DNA from: Heliocidaris erythrogramma | Taxonomy: Eukaryota; Echinodermata; Echinoidea; Camarodonta; Echinometridae | Length of the DNA: 64,000 nucleotides | Direction of reading: 5' to 3' | Assembly (NCBI GenBank): GCA_025617745.1 | Contig: CM046869.1 | Location: forward strand, 4,178,244 to 4,242,243 | Shown: positions 55,255-64,000 of the stretch, piece after piece | Numbering within the stretch: position 1 is the stretch's first letter | How the letters are laid out: every line of letters begins with the position of its first letter | Position numbers and translations under genes: made by a program | The notes under the pieces: model-generated | Told to the model about the DNA's origin: nothing | The model's database searches: none | The model's input: only the letters and a program-made list of their open reading frames with translations

Positions 55255-58050
55255 ATCGTGTATCGTGTACTTCAAACCTCACATAAGTTGGGCGAAGAAA
55301 CTTGGAATAAAAAACAGTAAACTAGTTTCTACAAATGCCAAGATGATTAATATGAAACAAACAACTTCGAAGACTGAAAATATATCAGAGCATCAGCAAA
55401 CACTAGTCGCCAGTGCAGGATGAATTTCACCTGTTACACTCCTTGACCCGGTGGGTGAACTGCACGTCTTTGCAGAGATTGGTGGGTGTAGCTTTCAAGT
55501 CTTCTGATTGGTCCATTACCTTAGCAGTGGGTCGATATCACAACGCCATCCATATAGACATTTTTGATGCGCCCGAGTGAGTTAAACCATGAGAAAAACT
55601 TGGAGCAATAGTTATTATGATCAGAAAGGCATTGTTATCACTTATCCTTGGAATACTTCATTGATTTTCCTTGCTACCAGGCTCTTTGATTTTGTATTGG
55701 CTATATTGCAATGATTTTAAAAGAGGAGATACGGCTTTGTGATATTGCGGTGATGAGCTATTATGTTGCCGGTTATGTTCGGTGCTGCAGTGATAGAACA
55801 CAAGCAAATATTTATTTATCTGCATGCATGGATGATGGAGTTATGAACTGAATTTCAAATTGTCAGTTTGGTTTTATTTGTTTTTATTCTATTTGATTAT
55901 ATGGTTTGTTTTATTTCTGTTTGATTCTCCGTTGTTGTTACCTATGTTGCATGTTTACAAAATATTTTAGAACAAATCATTACAAAATTGGGAGATGACA
56001 AAAATGTAGGTTGGTTATTATAGGCATATATACATATTACATCAAACAAAAGTGTTGACAAAATAAGTAAAAGCCTGCTGTTATGACAACCCTCAAACTA
56101 CTCAGTGAAAATAGGGAAAACAAATAAACATACAGAAAAGGGGCCATATTAGTCAGGTCAGAAGTCATAAATGTTTGTGGTATTTTTTTTATTGGTCTTT
56201 AAGCGAGAAAATAAAGGTATACATATCGAGCAGACATTTAGAGGCCCCCCCCCCCCTCCTCCGAAGAAAATGGACAATATTAGTTCTAGGCCTTCATGTT
56301 TTCAGACACAGTAGGTCCCATATGCCCGTTCAACTATTGCCTTATTCTAATTTATTGTGCCGTTATTTTCCCGATCGTGTGTCATTCCCACTTGAAATTC
56401 CAACCCATCTTTCATGGATAAGTGCTTACTCTCTTAATTTCTAAGACTTATTTTTAAGTCCAAAGAATTTATATTTAAGTCCAAGAGAGTTTCAAACCAG
56501 TGACAAAGCAAGTCCTTATGACTTGTTTTGTCACTGGTTTAAGTCTTAGAAATTAAGAGAGTAAGAGATTACGTTGGATGCATTTCCACGAATGTATTTT
56601 TAATTGAGTCGCCTCTGCCCCCTAAAAAGTAGTAGGGGCGGCCGATTTTACGGATGCGAACTAAAGATGTTTGGACTTTGAAAATCTACTTTGAAAATCT
56701 ACTTTGAATTCATTTATTGCAAAACGTCAGTTGTATGACTATAGTAAACAATGTGACAATCGTATTAATTTTATCCTACCCCCCCCCCCCCCCGAAAATC
56801 CCGAATTTGCAATTAATATAACCTCTCTGGCAGCCATAAAGTGTCATCTGACATGTACAATTTCGTTTTGATATAATTTTCCTATGTTTTGATGTTGTGT
56901 TGTTGGGGTTTATTTTTGGTGTTTTTCGTTGATAATAATGTCAGGATTTTATTTCAATAAACTATTTGAATTAAATCTGTATTTGAATTTGTATAATGCG
57001 AGTCCCTTGATTTTTATTGTATTCTGCTTTGTTTTGTTTTTATCCCGACATGAATTTTGCCCCAGCAGCCACTCTCACCAGAATAGGCCAATTCAAATTA
57101 ATGGAAAATTTCAAGGTAAAAGGCGGGCTATTGTACTTGATTTTATTTTTACAGGCCCTGTCTTGGAGGAGACATATATCGAAGTCGTTAAACTGCGATC
57201 GATCGGGTCTATCTAGATTCTAGACGGGATGGTGCACACCTTCTTTTCTTCATTAATTTCTTTCTTTTTTAAAATCAAAATTAGCTAAAAAAAAAAGAAG
57301 TTCATCTGTAATAGTTCGTGTAGCTCCGTGTCGAATGGAGGCCATTGTCATTATGTGATGTTGAACAACTTCCAACCTCCTGTGTAGCCTAGCCAACATC
57401 ACCTCCACTCCAAGTGTCCCCCCCCCCCCCCCCCCCATTAATTCTCGGTCTAGATCAAGACAGAATCCAAGCCCAATCAAAGGGCAATACCGCCACAATG
57501 CACACGTTTAACTGTACACAAGCGAGCTGCGTAAAGCCAAAAAGGTGCTTCAAAGTAGCCACATTAAAAGGATGAGAATTTTATTCTGTGCATCATGGCT
57601 TCACGAGTCACTCGCCGAATCGCTCAGAAATATACGAAATTTCAACATTCAGGCTCATTTTGGAACAGGTATTTTTCCAGTATATTATATACTCTTTTTA
57701 TTAACGTATAGTACTAAAGGGATGTGCAATTACATGTATTGTAGGAGCAGTGATCAGAGCTCCAATAAACGATTCAACAGTTTTTCTGTTGCGTGTTATA
57801 TGAATGGCTTTTTGCTTTATAATATATGCTCCCACACATTCAATTCTGCGTAAGCCTATCTAAGTCTGTGTGCTTTTCCTTTTCTTTGACTAGGCCTAGG
57901 CCCTAGACTCTATTCTTTTCTGCTTCGCGTTTACTAAGCCTTTATTTTGTTTGCCCCTTTTCCATATGTGTGTTGCTTCAGAGATCGAAAAGAAAAATTT
58001 CACTGTTGCTTTTGCTACACTCACTGACTCAGAATTTTAGAAATGAACTC
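55255..58050. other. Intergenic region upstream of gene 2
   Basis: The gene 2 promoter is expected in the first few hundred bases. ATTGG (a CCAAT-type box in either orientation) is at about 55506. Poly-C runs occur at 56245, 56780 and 57418. A palindromic MITE is at 56425. No coding exon was recognised. Confidence 0.5.
56425..56565. mobile_element. Palindromic MITE with nested arms
   Basis: CTTACTCTCTTAATTTCTAA mirrors TTAGAAATTAAGAGAGTAAG. Inside, AAACCAGTGACAAAGCAAGTC mirrors GACTTGTTTTGTCACTGGTTT. 141 bp in total. Confidence 0.8.
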
Positions 58051-60279
58051 TTCTCCCACTCATAAAGTCATAGCTACATTCCTATACTTCGTGTGTATAA
58101 TCACATCAGCAAGCAATGGTCATATTCACTCATAGCTACATTCCTATACTTCGTGTGTATAATGTAGGCAGTCATACACCTCATCTTTTTAAAACACCAC
58201 TGCACAAAAGTCACCAATATTCACTCAAAATCGGCATTTAATTTTCAAAAACCAACCCCAAAATATCCAAGAAATACAATAAATTCAACTCACCAATGTT
58301 GGAAAAGATATTTACAAAAATGAAATCCGCAATTTACTGTTGATTCTCGCGAAACGAGCTATCGGAGTCATTGTGTACATTTCCTGGTCGCCGCGGGCGC
58401 TGACATCTCCCCAAAAGAGTTTTGTCCTCAAAAATTCGGTCCCTATGGCGTACACGGAAAAGTTCCGATTTTCTGTGTGCGCGATCGTAAAGATCGATGT
58501 GCCCTTGCGATCCCGAGTTTCTTCGTGGACAAAAATTATATTGGCCGATTTTAGTCTAAGACATCGGCAGTTTGTAAACAACACGCGATCGCGAAACAAA
58601 TCGGCGGGGATTTCTCCGGTTTTGGACAAGATTTTGACTTTGGATTTTGCTGTAAATATCAAAAGTTCTTCCTAACGGCCATTTGAGGTAGGAGTGAGAT
58701 TTTTAAGGGCTGAATTTGAAAGCAAGTATTTAAAATATTTATCTTATTTTCCCCCCCATACCTTTAGTACATGCGACAGAAAATACCAACTATTTTACAG
58801 AAATGTACCCGGGAGTGTCTTCTCCCACTCATAGCTACATTCCTATACTTCGTGTGTATAATCACATCAGCAAGCAATGGTCATATATATACTCATAGCC
58901 ACTCATAGGTACATTCCTATACTTCGTGTGTATAATGTAGGCAGTCATACACCTCATCTTTTTAAAACACCACTGCACAAAAGTCACCAATATTCACTCA
59001 AAATCGGCATTTAATTTTCAAAAACCGACCCCAAAATATCCAAGAAATACAATAAATTCAACTCACCAATGTTGGAAAAGATATTTACAAAAATGAAATC
59101 CGCAATTTACTGTTGATTCTCGCGAAACGAGCTATCGGAGTCATTGTGTACATTTCCTGGTCGCCGCGGGCGCTGACATCTCCCCAAAAGAGTTTTGTCC
59201 TCAAAAATTCGGTCCCTATGGCGTACACGGAAAAGTTCCGATTTTCTGTGTGCGCGATCGTAAAGATCGATGTGCCCTTGCGATCCCGAGTTTCTTCGTG
59301 GACAAAAATTATATTGGCCGATTTTAGTCTAAGACATCGGCAGTTTGTAAACAACACGCGATCGCGAAACAAATCGGCGGGGATTTCTCCGGTTTTGGAC
59401 AAGATTTTGACTTTGGATTTTGCTGTAAATATCAAAAGTTCTTCCTAACGGCCATTTGAGGTAGGAGTGAGATTTTTAAGGGCTGAATTTGAAAGCAAGT
59501 ATTTAAAATATTTATCTTATTTTCCCCCCCATACCTTTAGTACATGCGACAGAAAATACCAACTATTTTACAGAAATGTACCCGGGAGTGCTCATAGCTA
59601 CATTCCTATACTTCGTGTGTATAATGTAGGCAGTCATACACCTCATCTTTTTAAAACACCACTGCACAAAAGTCACCAATATTCACTCAAAATCGGCATT
59701 TAATTTTCAAAAACCAACCCCAAAATATCCAAGAAATACAATACATTCAACTCACCAATGTTGGAAAAGATATTTACAAAAATGAAATCCGCAATTTACT
59801 GTTGATTCTCGCGAAACGAGCTATCGGAGTCATTGTGTACATTTCCTGGTCGCCGCGGGCGCTGACATCTCCCCAAAAGAGTTTTGTCCTCAAAAATTCG
59901 GTCCCTATGGCGTACACGGAAAAGTTCCGATTTTCTGTGTGCGCGATCGTAAAGATCGATATGCCCTTGCGATCCCGAGTTTCTTCGTGGACAAAAATTA
60001 TATTGGCCGATTTTAGTCTAAGACATCGGCAGTTTGTAAACAACACGCGATCGCGAAACAAATCGGCGGGGATTTCTCCGGTTTTGGACAAGATTTTGAC
60101 TTTGGATTTTGCTGTAAATATCAAAAGTTCTTCCTAACGGCCATTTGAGGTAGGAGTGAGATTTTTAAGGGCTGAATTTGAAAGCAAGTATTTAAAATAT
60201 TTATCTTATTTTCCCCCCCATACCTTTAGTACATGCGACAGAAAATACCAACTATTTTACAGTAATGTACCGGTGAGTG
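58051..60279. repeat. Tandem repeat, three units of about 0.69-0.77 kb, CpG-rich core
   Basis: Units at about 58051-58817, 58818-59590 and 59591-60279. Units 1 and 2 are spaced 773 bp apart; units 2 and 3, 689 bp, because unit 3 lacks an 84-bp leader that contains GCAAGCAATGGTCATAT. The core is almost identical in all three (one G/A change in the central 350 bp). It has CpG-dense blocks such as TTCTCGCGAAACGAG and CGCCGCGGGCGC, unlike its AT-rich surroundings. Open frames of 111 and 116 codons on opposite strands recur in each unit, but they begin with TTG, not ATG. Confidence 0.93.
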
Positions 60280-60785
60280 GTCATATTGACCATTAGAACC
60301 ATATACATGTGTGTATACTGGGTATTGGGGATACAGATGTAATTTTGTTTCAAATGGATGTTTTTGTGGGCAAACTAATACTTAAGTATCATTCTTTAGA
60401 GTTTAAGTTATCAGTTCGTTTAGATACAAAATGTATCTTTTTGGAACTTGTTACCCACACCTGCATACGGATCACGATTGCTCTCAATATGTTGCGCACT
60501 AGTGAGGCCGCTCTACATGGTTACGCACCGTTGATACGTACGCAGAATGTTACGCACACAAGCTATTCGGACAAGATCGAAAAACGACGGGTGGCCGTTC
60601 TCTCCCAAAGACTTTTTCAATTATTGCTCCTCGCCGTTAAAGCACTTTGCTTAATATCCTTGCACCAGAAGGAATACAGAATGTAGAGAATGCACGATGA
60701 GAAGCCTTATCGCTAGACTAAACTCATTAACAACCCCCAAGCTGTCTTAACAACGGGTAAACAACGAGGTGGAGATCGATGATCC

Positions 60786-60956
60786 GATCGCGCCGGTACC
60801 ATTACGAGCGCTGAGGGCTCCCTTCAGCATAATCGTGAAAAATACTAAATGGATGCTCCGACGGGACTCGATAGGTGTTATCGAAAAAAAGGACCCAAAA
60901 TTTCAGGAAACCCTCTTCAAAGGTCACAAAACAAACTGGTAAGTTTTAATCATCTA
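60786..60956 (+). other. Uncertain exon or promoter-region candidate upstream of PMPCA
   Basis: A CpG-containing stretch (GATCGCGCCGGTACCATTAC) ends in a strong donor, CTG|GTAAGT, at 60954. One frame from ATG near 60850 reads MDAPTGLDRCYRKKGPKISG; another plus frame and one minus frame are also open, so the coding strand is not settled. None joins in frame to the PMPCA exon at 62779. Confidence 0.25.
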
Positions 60957-61191
60957 TTATTCACCATAATTATTTAGATTTAAGTAAACTCCAAGATATG
61001 GGTTTCACTTAAATATAGCCAAAAATGCACAGTGATACATATTAGTACCGTACTCACTATTGCCTGCGTTACTACACAGTCGGCAATGGCGTGTACCTAT
61101 GAGTGGCATGAAATCAGATATTCTATCACCTAAAATGTAGAAGTATTTTCTCAATTTTGATGATTATATTGGTGTTTTTACCTCTTCAACT

Positions 61192-61445
61192 CGACCTCGC
61201 TGAAATCGACACAGCCCCACATAGTGATGGTTCCCCAAGTGGCTCTGACCATTTTTTCACTCTGTATTTTATGTCTTCTGCAAACGTACATTCAGTACAA
61301 TTTCATATTAATCTGACACTTCACTAATAGGAAATTGTGAAATAGGTATTTGACTTACGATAGCTTCTTCATGCAGGTCCAAAATTGATATTTGTCTTCC
61401 AGAAAGGCTGATCGCAATCGTTGCAGGAATTGTCAGCCATTTTGA
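61192..61445 (-). CDS. Possible two-exon start of a gene divergent from PMPCA
   Basis: On the minus strand a segment ends with a donor (CTATC|GTAAGTC near 61357). A second segment after TTTGCAG (near 61279) ends with a GTAAAA donor (near 61187). Joined, one frame stays open across the junction (QFLQRLRSAFLEDKYQFW before it, MVRATWGTITMWGCVDF after it). However, the first ATG with good context (AAAATGGCTGAC, near 61440) is in another frame and stops after 24 codons. No family recognised. Confidence 0.25.
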
Positions 61446-62778
61446 ATCGAATGCCCTAAACTCCTGCATGACCCTTCACTTCATCCTGCAGATCCACACT
61501 TCTGGTACACTAGTAACTCAAGACTAATCACTTTGACACTAAACAATCTACTGTACTACATGTACCCCTGCAGGTATTAACTGCTAATCTCCGACCCAAA
61601 CGGAGGAAGATGAAGGAGAACAAGTATTCAGACGCGCTGTGCATCAAATATAATAAATATTCTAGTTACATGAGCTGTGCATTATATTATAGACAAAATA
61701 ACCAGGTTAGCCCATTGATATGTGGCCAGTGAGGAAAGTATCACAGCAAAATTGGATGTTGCCACTGCACTGGTGATTGGAGGCCTGATATTATTTATTA
61801 AATTTTCAAAAAACTTTCACAATCCTGCTTCCCTTGAAATGCTATAAGTGTTCAATCACCCTCATCCAGCCAATTAGATATCAAAGTGCCGGTAAACTAG
61901 AAAAAAAAATGGATTATTTTGCTTTGAGATCTTATAATTATGCCTTTTCAAGCAATTTTTATAGAATTACGTACAAGCACTTTCACTTAAAAATTATTTT
62001 TTATTGGATCTAAAATAGAATCTGTATTGACCAGCCAAAATATGTGTGAATGATATTGTAAAGCTTCTAAGTTATAGTAGACAATACTAGACATTCACCC
62101 CACAATCAAATACTCTGGAACCAAAACCAGACAAATGAAGCATCAGAAGGAGCACTAAAATAATTGTTAAATTAAACTCTAAAACAGTAGCTATAGAGCC
62201 TAAATAATGATGTGTACAACTTAAGGTCCTGTAGTGCTCTGATTTTATTAAACTTCACTTGGGGCTGCTTTGCCCAAAATCTACAGAACATAATTTACAT
62301 AATGTATTTTTAAATATTCAAATGATAAATCAACAATACCAATATGGAGGAGTCTAACAAAAATGGGGAAATCCAATTCAATAAATGAACCAATAGGGAA
62401 AGAAGGGGTGAGGTGGTATAAAGTAGGTTGGGATGATCACATAAGAATGGGAGCTGTCTGAGCTCAACTTAGGAATCAGGTGTGGGATGGAATGAATGAA
62501 CGCACCTGAATAGGGAAGGAATGAAGGTGACAAAAGAGAACAAGAGGAAAGGTATCTAGAGTGAGGTGGTGGTGGTGACAACTGAATATCATTAACTAAA
62601 CTAAATTAACTCCAGACTGCAGGCAGTGCTGAAAAGAAAACTAATGTAAATTAATTCAAGGTCCAGATGGACAACAGAAGGAGAGTAGACAAACAACATT
62701 TAGAGCAAAGTAATTGATGACAAAATAACAGTCTTACAATATAATTGATGAGCCTTTTTTTTTTTTTTTTTGATTTAG
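61446..62778. other. Sequence upstream of the first visible PMPCA exon
   Basis: AT-rich. The start-codon exon of PMPCA should lie here or further left, but it could not be identified with confidence. The last 20 bases (T-run then GATTTAG) are the polypyrimidine tract and acceptor. Confidence 0.4.
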
Positions 62779-62996
62779 ACCAAGAAAATCATCGTTACTA
62801 TGCCAGAGGCGTTACTGCAGTGCTGGCAGTGCGTCCCCAGTAGAGGGCGTACCACTGACCCAGCCGCTTCCTGGGATCCCGCAACCCGTATACGCTGCAG
62901 TTTCACATGATGCTGCACACACTGATATCACAACATTAGACAATGGGCTGAGGGTCGCGTCCATGAACAAGTTTGGCCAGTTTTGTACAGTTGGAG
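62779..62996 (+). CDS. PMPCA: PMPCA exon: presequence and N-terminal strand
   Basis: 218 bp. Acceptor TTTTTGATTTAG, donor GTAAGT at 62997. Entry phase needs two bases from an upstream exon; exit phase is 1. Confidence 0.9.
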
Positions 62997-63938
62997 GTAA
63001 GTCACTTACACCAAAACTCTTATGATCTATACGTCAGTCACCCAACCAAACCGACTCCAAACAGATTCCACACAGAACGATCGTTGGCCATTTGTGGTAA
63101 AGTAATTATTTGTTCGGTCTGTTTTCTCGGTCTGTTATCGTTCTGATTGTATGACTGGGGTACTATTGTGGAGGCGAGTTGGCTCAGTCGGTAAAGTGTC
63201 TGCCTGTTGATCCAAAGATCGTGGGTTCGAATCCATCCCTGGCGAATGACTGAAGTCTGCATTGTGTGTTTACGTGCCCCTCCCTTGTTTCATAGACACA
63301 GGCTATGTTACAGTGGAAAACACTACATCCCTTGCATAGGATGTTAAATGGAGGCCCCGTGTAGAGGACAGTCACCACCTTTGCACGTTGAGAACCCACT
63401 GCACTATTCGAAGAAGAGTAGGGGGAAACCCCGGTGTAGTGGTGCACCTGCACATCCCAATCAGTTATATCGGGAGGAGAGACCCCGAGGGTTACAGTGA
63501 TTCAGTTCGCTTTTCCCCTCCCAGGTACAGGTGACGCCAAATCATTAATAATAATATAATAATAATAATTATAATAACCTTTGGGGTACAGGTACTATCA
63601 TGCTTGGTAAAAGTGTGTATTATTGATATACATGTATATGTTCATAACGTAACTATGTGCTCAACGTAATCCCCTACCCAAAGCTGAACAGTTCCCAGTG
63701 CTCCTACTGTTACGTGTGATATAAATGATAGGGGAAGACATATTAGTTTCTTTGAAATTCCTACAGGTAAAATAATGTATGTGAACAAAAAAAAAATTGA
63801 TAAAGTATTTCTCAGCATCTGTTTTCATTACCACATTGTATATGTTTTGTGTTTGCAGTTTTAGTGAATTCTGGATCAAGGCATGAAATAGGTTATCCAA
63901 AAGGAATCGCACATTTCATTGAGAAGACAGCATTTGGG
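62779..63938 (+). CDS. PMPCA: Mitochondrial-processing peptidase alpha subunit, 5' portion (partial)
   Basis: The alpha subunit pairs with the beta subunit in the mitochondrial matrix to cleave import presequences; alpha binds substrate and is not itself catalytic. Two exons are visible, 62779-62996 and 63859-63938, joined in frame. The first has a basic segment ([17 protein letters not shown]) fitting a mitochondrial presequence, then [16 protein letters not shown] and [20 protein letters not shown]. The second reads [20 protein letters not shown] and IEKTAFG. HFIEK stands where the zinc-binding HxxEH of the beta subunit would be, which is the mark of alpha. The start codon lies upstream in an exon not found; the rest continues past the right edge. 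Confidence 0.93.
63032..63157. mobile_element. MITE-like repeat, copy 2
   Basis: The ends CAGTCAC and GTATGACTG are roughly inverted. The interior shares CTCCAAACAGA and TTGTTCGGTCTGT with 11265-11390. In a PMPCA intron. Confidence 0.5.
63168..63585 (+). mobile_element. tRNA-derived SINE
   Basis: The tRNA-like head GAGTTGGCTCAGTCGGTAAA carries an A-box and GTGGGTTCGAATCCATCC a B-box. A long body and an AATAATAATA tail near 63545-63580 follow. TGGGGTAC flanks both sides (about 63157 and 63589), a possible target duplication. Intronic in PMPCA. Confidence 0.82.
63859..63938 (+). CDS. PMPCA: PMPCA exon: region of the inactive metal motif
   Basis: 80 bp, acceptor GTTTGCAG, donor GTAAGT at 63939. 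It encodes [20 protein letters not shown] then IEKTAFG, ending in phase 0. Confidence 0.92.
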
Positions 63939-64000
63939 GTAAGTCTCACAATCCTGCTATAGTAGTACAGTATTGTATTATTTTGTTTCCATATGTGACC

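Noticed and set aside
58312..60137. Three copies of a 116-codon minus frame and a 111-codon plus frame as a tandem gene family
   Set aside because: Frames start at TTG, occur on both strands of the same DNA, and resemble no known family. Conservation is explained by recent duplication of the DNA. Kept only as a repeat finding.
60309..60686. 125-codon plus-strand frame
   Set aside because: No recognisable motif, no splice sites in agreement, and no repeat-independent support.
63168..63240. Functional tRNA gene
   Set aside because: tRNA-like head is followed by a long body and AAT tail, so it is a SINE.

Overview
The window is animal nuclear DNA: short exons with GT..AG introns, a metazoan SLC6 transporter family, a mitochondrial processing peptidase gene, AT-rich introns, tRNA-derived SINEs, a BEL/Pao LTR retrotransposon, several CR1/L2-like and Tx1-like retrotransposon pieces, and many MITEs. 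This mix suggests a marine invertebrate deuterostome, most likely an echinoderm such as a sea urchin. That is an inference from gene and repeat style; the species cannot be proved from the sequence alone. There are no bacterial operons, CRISPR arrays or rRNA genes.

Layout. (1) 140-14484, plus strand: the 3' part of an SLC6 sodium/chloride-dependent neurotransmitter-type transporter resembling glycine transporters. Seven internal exons can be read, followed by two homologous alternative last exons at 10875-11063 and 14242-14484. (2) 14485-23158: intergenic, holding MITEs and retrotransposon remnants. (3) 23159-55254, minus strand: a second, complete SLC6 paralogue of 13 coding exons and 664 residues, tail-to-tail with the first. 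Its core exons have exactly the same lengths as those of gene 1 (135, 104, 125, 113, 132 and 216 bp). Its last intron carries a young BEL/Pao element (23629-32102) and another intron carries a CR1/L2-like element (34221-36728). Its 12.9-kb first intron (42337-55215) is filled with nested transposons. (4) 55255-62778: upstream sequence with a threefold tandem repeat of about 0.7 kb (58051-60279) and a few weak exon candidates. (5) 62779-63938, plus strand: two exons of the mitochondrial processing peptidase alpha subunit (PMPCA), running off the right edge.

The two SLC6 genes are products of a local duplication followed by inversion or convergent rearrangement. They probably move small amino acids or related solutes into cells with Na+ and Cl-. 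Both have Gly in TM6 where glycine transporters carry a bulky aromatic residue, so the substrate may be larger than glycine. PMPCA is an unrelated housekeeping neighbour.

No wholly new system was found. The best leads are the duplicated, apparently alternative C-terminal exons of gene 1, the fossil partial exon duplication next to its TM7 exon, the shared TM6 substitution, the young but RT-deleted BEL insertion flanked by a 17-bp repeat, and the homogenised CpG-rich tandem repeat upstream of PMPCA.
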